Assembly (NCBI GenBank): GCA_015680685.1
Contig: MNCI01001365.1
Span: 87,032 to 151,031 of the forward strand
Reading direction: 5' to 3'
Length of the DNA stretch: 64,000 bases
Source of the DNA: Gnetum montanum
Lineage: Eukaryota > Streptophyta > Gnetopsida > Gnetales > Gnetaceae
How positions within the stretch are numbered: the first letter of the stretch is position 1; the number at the start of each line of letters is the position of its first letter. The position numbers and the translations under genes were made by a program. The notes below the pieces were generated by a model. That model made no database searches and was not told where the DNA came from. It saw only the letters and a program-made list of their open reading frames with translations. Below are positions 11,601-22,316 of the stretch, one piece after another.

Positions 11601-14600
11601 GGGATACATCAGATCAAAGAACTAAATTACTTACATCTAATTAAGTTAGCCTTGTAAATCATAAAGAATGATACTGTAAATGGGGATGAAAATTGTTTAT
11701 TAAAAGTATCTATATCATAATATGCAATTTTTTACCTATCTACATATAAGTGTTTTTGGGAGGATTGTAGGCTATAAAACTTAGTACAAGGTAAGCAATT
11801 TCCTATAAAATCTTAGCTTGGTAACCTAAAGTCACATGTTCAATTCCCCTGAGCAGCACTGAGTTATAAATATTTAAAAAAAAAATTGTAAAAGGAATTC
11901 TGAAACTAATCCAATAGATCCAATGGATCTCAGTGGATTTAAGTAAAAAATGTCAGTTTCAGTTTCATAAAATATACAAAATGGTTGTCATTTATTCATT
12001 TTATTATACATAAAAATATAAAAAATTAAAATTTTCCCTTAAGCTTCTTTGCTTATAAACTGAGGATAGACATGTTAAGCATAGAGGAATATCTTTGTAA
12101 GTTTTTGCAAGCTACAAATTTGGATCTAATGATGTGGAAAAATATTGATCATTTATTTGTTAAATGTCCTTATGAAATAATGGTAATAGTTTGGCAAAAA
12201 TTTATGTGCTGATGCTACTATTTAATAATCCCATCCAACTTGGAGTTGATGATTAAGATATTAGAAAGTATCACACAAGTGAATGTCATTAAAGGGAAGA
12301 TTTAATAAAAGCGAATGTCAGTAAATGCTAGAAAACAGCAAGCATAGTCGGTATTACTAATTCCAATTCCAATATGTTATACATACCATCTTAAACAAAA
12401 TCAAAGGCTATTTAGAAGATAAAAAAACAAGTGAAAAATCAGTTTGAAGCAGGCTCCTGAATGGTGGATGCAATGGACACAACTAAGGCAAAATTTTCAA
12501 TGTAAATTTGATTTCATTTTACAAAGAGTTTAAAAGACGAAAAAACAGGATATTTGATATGATATTTTCAATATTCTATCTGTTTTTTGTAAGTGACTGT
12601 CTTTTAGTGTGCGGTGACCCACAATAAATGCCAATTATGCCAGTTATCTTCTTTATTTAAAAAAATGTGCTACTATATAACAAGAAGGCTACAGTCACTC
12701 AAAATGTTAAGTAACATTATCTGAAATTGAAACTGAATATATTTAATTACATCCACCGAGACCCTCTGACATCTATCACACCTGACCATACTAGTTTCAA
12801 AATTTTTACAGAATTTATCCATAAGTTATAACTTAGGGTTTGCATGTCAAGATTCTTACCAGGAGTAAAAAAGACTAATCATCAAAGCAGAAAACTAATC
12901 ATGCTTTCTAATATAAAATAATAAAAATATTACTTATAAAACCTTTATCTTATATATCTAGCCTTGTAACTACTGTGTTTTCATTTACCAGTTTAAAACT
13001 CTGCATTAAAAAGGCCCAGTTTTTTTTTTCATACCTTAAAAGGGATCTATCAGGAGTGTCAGTATCTTTATTTCGAGGTTTTGGATCTTCCTCTGATTCT
13101 GAGCCAAAGTATTCTCCATCCCATTTTTGACCTTTTGTTCGTTTTTCAAAGTCTTCTTCTTCCTGTATTGCAAAGAAGTTCATAAATAAATGGATAAGCT
13201 GATTCAAAATAAATAAGAGCTATTACACATGGTAGGCTACAAAAATACCTCTTCAACAAATTTTGTATCTGGAGGTCTTTCATGAAAAGCCACACTAGGC
13301 ACATGTTGTATTTTCTTTAATTGTTCTAATAATGTGGTTCTAAACAACAACAACAACAAAATTGAATAGTGTAAAGAGAAAAACATTTTTTTAAAAAAAA
13401 TTGAATTCATTGAAAATAGTGAAATAAGAAGTTCAAAAGATGCACATATTGATACATGCATATTTCGTATTACATACTATATTTTAATTTTTCATGACTT
13501 TTTATGTGATAATAAATACCTTATTCTTGTCAATTCCTTAATTGTGTTTTGATTCTCCATATTGCTTGGTGCAACATGAAGAGTGTAATCTGGTCCATAG
13601 TAGTCATAATAGTCATTACTAGGCAACTTATCTGAAAGTTCAGCACCAACAGCAACGGCAGTCTGCAATATGACAACAAATTTCATTACCCGGCTAACCT
13701 ATTTTTCAAAGTCTGATTATATTTTTATCATATTCTTTCTTAGTGTTACACAAACCTCATAACACCAACAGCGAGCAACATTGCGAATTGTGTACCCTCC
13801 ACCTCCAACGAGTAATAAGGGAATATTAAATGATCTAAGAAATCGTACGCAATCAGCATGCCCTTTAACTGACAAATTGAAGCAACCTAACCTGTCTCCA
13901 GACAAAGAATCTGCCCCACACTGTAATACCACTGCTTCTGGTTGATATACCTCCATCACCTTTTCAATGATAGGCCTAAAAAGATTCCTGTAGCTCTCAT
14001 CGTCTATACCATCATTTAAGGGAACATTTAATGAATAATATTTTCCTTTACCATAACCTATATCTTTAAGGTGACCGGTACCGGGAAAATAATCACCAAA
14101 TTTATGAAAAGAGACTGACATAACACGGTCAGTAGTATAAAATGCTTCCTCTACACCATCTCCATGATGAATGTCAATATCAATATATAAAACTCTCTGT
14201 CATATTTAAGACCATTAAATATTAGATTTAAATAACTAATAATAATCAAAATTATCAAAAATTTTAAAATAATTAAAAACAAAATTAAATAATTAATTTC
14301 AATGTCAACCTTATTAATTTTTTTTTGTTTTCATTTCATATGAAATTAGTTGTAATTATTAAAGCATCCACTATTTAAAAATAATAAAATCAAAGTATAT
14401 ATTTAGGCCAAAAGTGAACTACATTTACTAAATTTTTTTATTGTGTGTTAGAATACCAATTAAATGCATTAAAAGTATTTCAAATTCAAAAATTCTTTTA
14501 TAAAAACTTTTTATATATTACATAAATTATGAAATTGCACCCGTAAAATATTAAAAGGAATTTCTAATTATTATTAAATAAGCTATTCTTTGTTTATAAG

Positions 14601-15648
14601 AAATCCAGTAGACACTTTTAAACATGATTTTATTTTAAAAATTAGGTTTTTTTAATTAAAAACTGTTGTATTTCTGTGATACAGCTTTATGCCTATACTT
14701 AAAAAACATAAAAATATCTTAAAAGCACTTCAATTAAAACCACATTTGTTACTAAAACGTTTATAGCTAATAATTTTTCAATGATATAGTTATATCCTTT
14801 AACTAACTCTTTTCTTTATATTTATTAAAAACATAATGAGAAAAGAGTAACTCCTTACCACCGAATTACAGGTTCAAATTGTATAAACCAACTTACAATA
14901 CTTGGTGATACATAAGAAAAGTGTTATAATAACTGTTAAAATTTTTGTATTATTTAAAAAACAATAATGCAAAAAAATATTTAAAAGAAACTAAAACAAT
15001 AAATAAAGATATAATTACTGTAATACTTTGCTAGCAGTTTTTTATTATACAAACTTATATAGTTAATGAAATTATATTCAAAAAATATTCATAAATTTAA
15101 AAATACAAAATAAATACCTGGTGAACTTTAAGTAGTTCAAGAATGGCAAGGACAATATCATTAACATAACAAAACCCAGATGCTTCACATTTTTTAGCAT
15201 GATGGAGCCCACCAGACCAGTTAATAGCAATATCAGCTTCTTTGTTATTGAGTTTAAGGGCTGCTCCTACAGAACCCCCTGCATAGGTTTGACAGAAGTT
15301 GTACAAACCATCAAAAACAGGGCAGTCCTCACCCACATTAAATCTTTTAAGTTGGCGAAGCTGTTCATGCTGATTCTCTGGGCTGACATTTTGTAAAAAT
15401 GAAATGTAATCATCTGCATGGAACACTCTGAGCTCTTTACTTTGCAGCATAGCAGGTTTGCACATATCCATCTTTTGATCCAAACCATAATTTACAATTA
15501 GGCTGTGAGCCATTCGAATCCTATGAGGCTTCATAGGATGTCCTTGGTTATAATAATAATTTCCTACTTCTTCATCGTAAAAATATGAGACTTTTCTCTT
15601 CCCTCCATCTGGTCCAGCCATTAAGGAATGTCCACTAGTATCTTCCAT
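8595..15648 (-). CDS. HDA6: Class I (RPD3-type) histone deacetylase, six exons
   Basis: Zn-dependent lysine deacetylase acting on histone tails in the nucleus; plant HDA6 works in transcriptional and transposon/rDNA silencing complexes. Minus-strand exons: 15648-15118, 14196-13756, 13662-13520, 13339-13249, 13162-13035, 8685-8595. All introns are GT-AG, phases agree, and the total is 1425 nt or 474 codons (Arabidopsis HDA6 is 471). Visible active-site residues are H149/H150 (GGLHHAKK), zinc ligands D185 and H187 ([11 protein letters not shown]) and D273 (CGADSLSGD), and Y312 ([12 protein letters not shown]). Phrases such as [29 protein letters not shown] and TLLEQL favour HDA6 over HDA19. The tail is acidic, then [11 protein letters not shown] (about 454-464), a c-Myc-like nuclear localisation signal. 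The start ATG at 15648 opens MEDTSG, as in relatives. No disabling change is seen. It is the only apparently functional gene here. Confidence 0.93.
9825..10106 (+). repeat. Tandem 141-bp duplication inside the LINE RT
   Basis: Units 9825-9965 and 9966-10106 both start GATCCTGTATCC, contain the same 40-nt CTTCTCCCATCATCATCAGC stretch and end TTGTTGACCT. They differ by only a handful of bases, so the duplication is younger than the LINE insertion. 141 is a multiple of three. Confidence 0.85.
11805..11955 (+). repeat. tRNA-derived SINE-like copy inside the LINE
   Basis: The segment AGCTTGGTAACCTAAAGTC, then ATGTTCAATTCCCC, then CACTGAGTTATAAATATT parallels the plus copy at 16995-17105 (GGCCTAGTAATCCCAAGTTA, GCTCGATTCT, CATTGAGTTAATAAA). 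It ends in an A-rich run and GAAACTAATCCAATAGATCC. It separates the RT copies from the zinc-finger tail of the LINE. Confidence 0.45.
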
Positions 15649-16700
15649 GTTTTTTCACTTATTCAAGAACATATAAAAGAAAGCTATCACTCAACTTCCT
15701 GTTCTCACTTTTAAACAATATCAAATCAATGTACACAATCATATTCAAAAAAGAAACATAAATAATTTCATTTAAAAAATTACAAATACATGAATGTAAA
15801 TACTTAGAGAAAAAAGAATGGTTTATCAAATACTGTAAATAAACCTTTGCAATATAGAACCTTGTATATTTCGTAACTGAAATGTGAACTCCGAACACTA
15901 AAAACCAAGATTTATTTTTTAAAAAAACACGAAACCACTAAGGCAGTAAAAGAAGATGCAAAACCAAAAATAAAATGTTTTAAAAAAAAAATTTACCCAG
16001 ATTTAGTGAACCCTGAAAAATAGTTGAAATAAAAACGGGATAACCATTCTATTTTTAAATGCAATATCAAATATTAAAAGTATCGCGGAAAAAAAAACAT
16101 ACAGATGCAAAAGAGTAAATATGTTGAAGCTCCAGAATGTAAAGTAGTTTTTTTTTTCTAACCAAATGATTTATTTTATTATTTATGTATAAATAGATTG
16201 CAGGCTCAAAAAAATTATAAAAAAAAAACCATTCTTAGCGTAGAAATTGTAATGTAGAAGCTAGAACAGAACGATATGAATGCAGAAGGCTCTTCCAATC
16301 AATTGGATGGCTATGCGTACGAACAAACTATTTAAATCAGAACATAGTTTTAAAAAAAAAAAAAAACTATAAACGAAAGCAACACTCCTAGGTTCGTGGA
16401 ATGCAGGATTTGTAATGGCGAACTTGCCAAAATCTCGGCGCTGCCTCCCGATATCTCAGTTAGTGCACCTCCTGGATTACATATTCTGCTTTCATAAAGT
16501 CCGAAGACCAAGATACCTGTGCGGAGTGCCTTGCGTAGCGTACCCTGTAACAATGGAAGGATGGATATTAGGGGGAAAAAGCTCTGAATATGAATGTTTT
16601 GGGTCGCAATTTGTAAAGTTACAAAGGCTTTCATTTAAACTAGTTTTCCGAAAAAAATTTTATATTTCTTCCCTCTTAAAACGTGGAATGCTCATTATTG
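15649..16700 (-). promoter_or_regulatory. Presumed 5' UTR and promoter region of the HDAC gene
   Basis: No competing gene is seen. On the minus strand a TATA-like AAATATAAAAT lies near 16665. It is followed by a locally GC-richer stretch (about 16570-16400) with an acceptor-like TTGTTACAG near 16545 and a donor-like ACAG|GTATCT near 16515. A leader with an intron is therefore possible, with an acceptor-like GAGAACAG about 50 nt before the ATG. This is inference; the transcription start cannot be fixed from sequence alone. Confidence 0.35.
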
Positions 16701-16744
16701 TGAAAATTTGCATTTTCAGGTGGGTTCGAACCTGAAATAAGTGT

Positions 16745-16870
16745 CTCCACCTCAAGGTATATAGAAGTTTATAACTCAACGCTACTTAGTAGAGTCGAAT
16801 TTATGACCTAGGGTTACCAAGCCAAGACTTGTACCAAGCAAACAACTCATTGTGAATTTGCATTGTCGTA
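16745..16870 (-). repeat. tRNA-derived SINE-like copy (minus)
   Basis: Read on the minus strand: TGGTACAAGTCTTGGCTTGG, then a B-box-like TAAATTCGACTCTACTAAG, then GCGTTGAGTTATAAACTTCT. It aligns base for base, with few differences, to the plus-strand copy 125 bp away. Confidence 0.6.
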
Positions 16871-16994
16871 CTTAAGACATCATTATATATTTCTCTATAA
16901 TTCTTGGAAGGTGTCATGTTGGCTATGTCTTGAGGTGTACTTCGACATCCCCTTATCCCTCCTCCATTGACATATAGCAAATAAATAATAATAA

Positions 16995-17105
16995 GGTGTT
17001 AGCCGAGTGGTACAAGTTTTGGCCTAGTAATCCCAAGTTACAAGCTCGATTCTACTAAGTAGCATTGAGTTAATAAACTTCTATAAATCTTGGAGTGTAG
17101 CTATG
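16995..17105 (+). repeat. tRNA-derived SINE-like copy (plus)
   Basis: GGTGTTAGCCGAGTGGTACA contains a perfect pol III A box (TAGCCGAGTGG, 17000-17010). A B-box-like GCTCGATTCT lies at about 17044-17053. The head resembles the D-arm of tRNA-Ser/Leu. It shares AGCATTGAGTTAATAAACTTCT with the inverted copy at 16745-16870. Confidence 0.6.
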
Positions 17106-17119
17106 TTTCACTTATTTTG

Positions 17120-17343
17120 GGTTCCAACACCCTCGACTATTTTGTGATAAATGTTGTTTTATATCTATCATTCTTATCCACTATTATCTGATTATAACCT
17201 GAAAATCCATCTAGGAATGAATATAATTGACATCCTGATACTTTTATCAACATTTTATCAATTCTTGGGAGTGAATACCTATCCTTAATCGAAGCTTCAT
17301 TTAAGTTCCTAAAATCAAAAGGCTTCCTTCTTTCTTTTCGTGC
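17120..17343 (-). pseudogene. Ty3/gypsy reverse transcriptase fragment
   Basis: The minus-strand frame reads KPFDFRNLNEASIKDRYSLP, then LYSFLDGFSGYNQIIVDKND and YKTTFIT. This is the conserved RT core FRxLN.A..KD.YPLP and LDGFSGYNQI of plant Ty3/gypsy elements. The fragment is cut at its upstream side by the E1 insertion and fades downstream near 17120. It does not resume beyond E1 in a recognisable form. Confidence 0.75.
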
Positions 17344-17348
17344 GAGGG

Positions 17349-18211
17349 TGATGAAGTGTCAATTGGTCGATGCATTTACTAAACCGCGTATACGAGACCC
17401 TGTATACGCGGCCCCGTTGACACATCCTTCCATGCGTCGACGTGGCCCCGTTTACGCGGAACCTATTCCGGCCTATAAATAAAAGGGCTTCTGCCTCTCT
17501 TAGGTACCTTTCTAGTAGTTGTAGTGAAGCCCTTGTAGTTTGTTTCCGTAGGAGTTAGACTATTTTCCCAAGTGCATGCTCGTAGTGTGATGCTTGTAAT
17601 TGTACGGCACCTTTATTCGAGTGTGATGTACTTGAACACACACATGATTGGTAATAAAGATCAAGATTACTTCATCGTTGCAGCATTCACTTAGTTTTAA
17701 TTATTTAATTGTTATTGTTATTTATTATTTTCTTAGTTAATATTTCTTTATCATCATTTACTATTCCTGTTGTTAAATGCAGAATGAGTACGACTTAATC
17801 ATGAGCATTTAAGTGTGACTACTTAGTAACCCAGTAGCGTACCTAGGATCTACGCTTGGTAATCCCAGTAGTAGTCATGCACAAGGTCCAAGATGTGTAC
17901 GGATGATTAAGGAATGGATGCTCATTGCACTTAGGTTAGCTTAGACTTCATTTCCTATTACTCATTAGTTTAAGCAATATTATGTTCCATTGTCTCTAGG
18001 AGTAGCACTAATTTAGGATCAAATCATACACCTCACTCTGGACTAAACCATACGTGACAAAACAAATACTAGTCCAGGTGGGAAGACAGCGAACTGCGAT
18101 CAACGTGTAACTATCTAGATACCATAACTAGCCTATCCATGGAGTTCAACCGGATCGTGCATGAACGCTCGTATTCGTATGGTTGAGTGTAGGGGTACCT
18201 CGCCACTCATC
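17349..18211 (+). repeat. E1 5' LTR
   Basis: 863 bp. U3 carries repeated palindromic CGTATACG motifs (GCGTATACGAGACC, TGTATACGCGGCCCC) upstream of a TATA box (CCTATAAATA at 17472). The 3' end GGGGTACCTCGCCACTCATC runs directly into pol sequence instead of a primer binding site. Confidence 0.93.
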
Positions 18212-18930
18212 CTTGGATGATCCTAATCTTTTCAGGATCCATGCCAAGCACTGTAAAAGATGTTCAATCATTCCTTGGCCACACTGGTTACTACCAGTGC
18301 TTCATTGAAAATTTCTCGAAGATTGCTAAGTCGTTGGTAGAACTCACAAAGAAAGATGCTCCGTTCATCTGGACCAAGGAATGTGAATCTGCATTCCAAT
18401 TGCTTAAATAGAAACTCGTAGAGACTCCAGTTCTACGAGCACCTGATTGGTCCAGGCCCTTCCACATCATGATGGATGCATCCAATTATGCCTTGGGAGC
18501 CATGCTTACATAGTGTGATGATCAAAAACGTCCATACTATATCCACTGTGCAAGGTGTAGCATTGTGGGTGCTCAGCTTAACTACACCACCACTGAAAAG
18601 GAGTTGATGGCAGTGGTGTTCGCTTTGAAAAAATTCTAACACTATGTGCTCGGATACAAGGTGTTCGTGCATACTGATCACAGTGCTATCCAGTTCTTGA
18701 TGAACAAACCAACGGTGAGCCCTCGCATCATCTGATGGGTGGTGATTCTTCAGGAGTTTGACCTCACCATGGTAGATCGGAAGGGAACCGAGAATGTGGT
18801 TGCTAACCACTTGTCTCGATTGCGATGGGATTACGTAGAAGAGGAGGAGCCTCTCTCTGACCAATTTCCAGACGAACTCCTCTTCACAGGCACGGTCAAT
18901 TCATAGGTGCCCAAAGCATCACCTTGGTTC
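18212..18930 (+). pseudogene. E1 RT C-terminal part and RNase H
   Basis: The frame begins abruptly after the LTR with [20 protein letters not shown] (the RT-RNase H connection of Ty3 elements), then [18 protein letters not shown]. RNase H follows: FHIMMDASNYALGAML (first catalytic Asp), TTTEKELMAVVFALKKF (Glu), VFVHTDHSAIQFLMN (Asp), and a tail NVVANHLSRLRWD. In-frame stops are mostly TAG or TGA at positions where a relative or the family has Gln, Trp or Arg. RT catalytic motifs are not present in this copy. It shares collinear sequence with E2 at 31620-32200. Confidence 0.9.
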
Positions 18931-20130
18931 AGTCACATCCTCATCTATCTCACAACTCAGGAGTTGCCCAAGGAGTGGGACCATCAATAGAAACAACAAT
19001 TTCTCCATAAGGCCAAGAGCTTCATGGAAATCAATGGCCACCTTTATAAGGTGTGCGTAGATGGCCTGGTTCGATGGTGTGTCCTTGATGACGATACACT
19101 ATGCATCCTTCAAGATGCTCACGAGGGCCCTTATGGGGGCCACTATGCTGGACGCCGCACAACCATTAAGATCCTGCTTACAGGATATTACTAGCCCACA
19201 ATTTTCAAGGATGCACAATGATTTGCCTGCTCCTGTGAACGATGCCAAAGAGACGGTGGGATGACTGCATAGATGGAGGAACCTCAACAGTGGATCCAAC
19301 CACTGGAGCCCTTTGACTTCATGGGGTCCATCATACCCCTGTCTAATGGAAAGGTGTACATCATCGTAGCTGTGGACTACTGCACAAAGTGGATGAAGGT
19401 GACTGCTATTATCGACTGTTCTTCAAACACCGCCGCACGATTTGTCCAACAGCAAATCGTCAACAGGTTTGGAGTGCCACGTGCACTCATCTTGGACAAT
19501 GGGACTCATTTCACGAGTGTCACTTTTCAAAAACTCATGCAACACTTGGGGGTCACCCATAAATTCACAACACCCTATCACCCCCAAGCCAACGAGCAGG
19601 CCGAAGTCACCAATAGGGAGATCACCAAGATCCTCACTCGAACCATCAACAAATATAGGAGGGATTGGAGCACCAAACTCAACAATGCCCTCTGGGCCTA
19701 TCACTTCACTTGGAAACTTCCTGTAGGGTACTCTCCCTATGAGTTAGTGTACGGAAAGTTACCAAAACTTCCAATCCAGGCAAAACTCCGGACACTATCC
19801 ACAACCAGTGACTTAGGTCTTGACCTACCGCTAGCACAACACAAACGACTTATCAGCCTAAGTGTGCTAGATGAGAATCGATTAGTGGCCCTGTCTTCAA
19901 ACGAGATCCACAAGGCCTACAACAAAAAACGTCATGATTTTAAGATTCGGAAGGTCACATTTAGACATGGAGACAAGGTGTTGTATTGGAACCCCACACA
20001 TATATCATAACCGAGCAAGTTTCAAACACTGTGGGAGGGACCTTACATTGTCTTTAAAACCTTCCTATCCAGGGCCTTGCTTATCCACAAACCTAAGGAC
20101 CCCACACAGACGCAGTTGGTCAACGAGTAA
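18931..20130 (+). pseudogene. E1 integrase
   Basis: Catalyses insertion of the cDNA into the host genome in active elements. The zinc-binding domain is visible (DAHEGPYGGHY, then CERCQRDGG). The core keeps all three acidic residues: VAVDYCTKW, LILDNGTHF, and HPQANEQAEVTN, where Gly of the usual ANGQAE is Glu. The frame is open from 19273 to 20010, the longest intact stretch of any element gene here. It then breaks at a TAA, and the C-terminal GPYIVFKTFLSRALLIHKP follows. Upstream stops (for example TAG in YY*PTIF and MTA*MEEP) prevent a full product. Confidence 0.9.
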
Positions 20131-20859
20131 CAACTAAAACCTTTCTGTGAGCTCCACTTAACCAATGCTACCACCTCATCATCACCAAGACAACCTCGTT
20201 CCATCTTTCATGTCTCCACCTTCCTGCCCAGTCGTGGGGGAGATTGTCTCCCATCCTGATCCATTCCACTACACTCCTCACTTTTTTGGAATTTTTTGTT
20301 TTACACTTTTTTGTTTTTCAACATCGTTCATATGTTTGCCAAATTTTGTTAATTTTTTCCTTTCTTTAATTATTTTTCCATTTCTTTATTGTTGTTTATT
20401 TGTAAGTATGTGTGTGTTTCATTTCTAATTAATCGCTAATAAGTCATCTTATTGTCATCAGGTTTGGCACGAATGGTATTCGTTGCGATGGGTCACTAAA
20501 AATAGCCACTTATTTTACCTCGCTCTTGTCCTCACATGGGTGTTCTTGGTTTTTGCATCTACTCTCACCTCATAATATCGGCAGTGAGTCCATGTCATCC
20601 ACCCATTCATCCACTCCATGGTTTTCCAACTCTTGGAAACATGCAACCCCATTTCACTTAAAAACATTATAATTAATGTGTGACTTGTGTAGTTCCTAGA
20701 CTTAGGGATAACCCAATGGTTTGAATTGGGTGTGACTTTAAGGGGAATGCAACATCCATCATTCTCTTCTACCCCTCGGTAACAGGAGTGCCCTTATGGA
20801 TTTCTTTCCACTTCAAGTCCTTCTCTGCAAGGAAGCTCCTTGGTAGTTTGACCTTGCAT

Positions 20860-20913
20860 GGTGTGGTCCTCATCAAAAAAAATAAAACAAAACATGAGGA
20901 TTCAAAGCACACC
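20860..20913 (+). other. Conserved spacer hairpin, E1 unit 1
   Basis: Outer stem GGTGTG with CACACC, and inner stem TCCTCAT with ATGAGGA. The inner arms differ from other copies by compensating changes. Confidence 0.75.
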
Positions 20914-20953
20914 CCTTGGTCGAATGCATGCACACAAGCATGGGTCTTTGCAT

Positions 20954-21024
20954 GGTGTGGTTCCCACAAAATAAAAGAAAACACAAGAATAAAATCTTAA
21001 CCAAGTGGGAATTTAAAGCACACC
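20954..21024 (+). other. Conserved spacer hairpin, E1 unit 2
   Basis: Outer stem GGTGTG with CACACC, and inner stem TTCCCAC with GTGGGAA. Loop of about 40 nt, longer than in the other copies. Confidence 0.72.
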
Positions 21025-21787
21025 CCATAGACTGCCTCTCATGGGCCACAAGAACTAGTTATGGGACTTTCTTCGTCCCCTCTAACTTGGTCCCATTTCA
21101 CTTCCTTCCTCTCACGTCTCCTAGAGTGGTGGTTCTCTATGGGTGCATTCCTGCCCACTTGGGGGGTGGACGAGTCTTCGCCTATTGCTACGATGTCACT
21201 GGATGTGGATGGTTTTGGGTCTGAACTTAGGCAAGGTCCTATCGGGTCACTTAAACACAACTTCACATGGGGTTTCATGTGATCGATAATTGGAATTCCA
21301 CTCTTAGTCCTCTCTCTCCATCCATTTCTCTCCCTGACTCACTTCACTACTAGTCTTATGTTTTGATCATTCGTCGTGATTCCTTTGAACTTCTCATGCC
21401 ACGACAAGTTCTCATGGATGGGTGTATTAACTTACGGTCACCATTCCTTAGCCTCGGGGCCCACAGACCTCAGTATTGGGGATATGCAAGGGCTACAAAG
21501 GCTACCGCCTGCTATGGGGAGGACCTACTTGCATATTCTTTGTGTCGTTTGTTAGTTTCCCATCCTCTTGGTTTGTTGGCGGCTTATTTCCATGTGACCC
21601 ATCGCCTGATTTCTTTCTCGCGGAGTCCTTTCTTACCACGGTCTCCTACCTGTGACTATTTTTCTAGCTTAATTTCCCTTTCTTTTGTCCTCAACCGTGT
21701 TCTAGGCCTCTCATGTTCTTCAACCGTCCCAATTTGGCATTTTAAATTCATCTTTTCGGGCTTTTTCTAGGTTGGTCAACGCTGGTC

Positions 21788-21900
21788 AATAGGTGTGATC
21801 CCCTACGTATACGGGGCCCCGTATACGCAACCCCCTGTGTATACGTGGCCCCATCGACGCAACACCCAACCTCTATATATACGCCTATTGTGCTTTCAAA
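21788..21900 (+). promoter_or_regulatory. E1 internal promoter-like block before the accessory frame
   Basis: CTACGTATACGGGGCCCCGT, GTGTATACGTGGCCCCATCG and ACGCAACACCC resemble the U3 of this element's own LTR (CGTATACG and GTGGCCCC motifs). A TATA-like CTCTATATATACGCC at about 21880 follows at LTR-like spacing. It is not a full LTR copy, since no R/U5 follows. A run of 18 G (21925-21942) and a TTAA microsatellite (about 22074-22106) lie in the presumed leader. Confidence 0.5.
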
Positions 21901-22316
21901 TTTCATCATTTTGCAAACAAATTAGGGGGGGGGGGGGGGGGGTTATTTTGCCATTTTTTCTGCCCAACTTCTTCCCAAGCACCTACATTCCATCGCGCAT
22001 CCACATCAACTGATCCTTGCCCTTTCAAGCAATCGAAGGTATGCTCTCAATCGTGGGGGGGTGAAGCCTATGTGTAATTAATTAATTAATTAATTAGTTA
22101 ATTAAGACTTTGCACCTCTAAGGGAAGAAATGAAAACAACTGTTTAAACTCCAACTCATCCCTTGTTGTTTTTGGCTCTAACCCATGAATTAACACTCCG
22201 AGGGACTTAATGGAATGCCCGTGCCAACAACATAACTTAGTCAAACCGAGAAGGTGTATAAGGACCATTTTGAGCTACTTATGCATAGTCTAATGGGTGG
22301 TTATGTTTGATTACAG

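Larger units (their letters stand above)
9020..12225 (+). mobile_element. Decayed LINE (L1-like) in HDAC intron 5, antisense to the gene
   Basis: Plus-strand frames give, in order: [20 protein letters not shown] near 9045 (region between endonuclease and RT); LKLDISKAF at 9714-9740; [16 protein letters not shown] at 9825 and again at 9966; [13 protein letters not shown] near 10095 (YADD box, second Asp lost); [10 protein letters not shown] near 11320; [20 protein letters not shown] near 10540; and [10 protein letters not shown] near 12155, a zf-RVT tail. These are hallmarks of plant L1-type ORF2. The palm-to-thumb portion occurs three times (about 10080-10640, 10785-11085, 11090-11720). Many stops; not functional. 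Confidence 0.8.
20131..21780 (+). other. E1 post-integrase spacer
   Basis: Non-coding 3' region, collinear in part with the spacers of E2, E5 and E6. Shared blocks include GTGAGTCCA...CATCCA, AAGCACACCCCTTGG, the hairpins listed separately, and GGGCCACAAGAACTAGTTATG. Open frames crossing it (20165-20428, 20916-21224, 21363-21770) have no relatives in the other spacers, so I read them as chance. Confidence 0.7.

Noticed and set aside
16350-16735. Overlapping open frames of 94 and 106 codons upstream of the HDAC gene
   Set aside because: No recognisable content; they lie in the presumed 5' leader/promoter and overlap each other on opposite strands.
18433-19704. Minus-strand open frames (18433-18864, 19423-19704) inside E1 pol
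   Set aside because: Antisense shadows of RNase H and integrase coding sequence.
20165-21770. Several 70-135-codon frames in the E1 spacer as an extra gene
   Set aside because: Not conserved as protein in the collinear spacers of E2, E5 and E6, while the hairpin is.
21925-21942. G18 run as a regulatory G-quadruplex
   Set aside because: A single homopolymer run is prone to sequencing and assembly error; noted only as part of the accessory leader.
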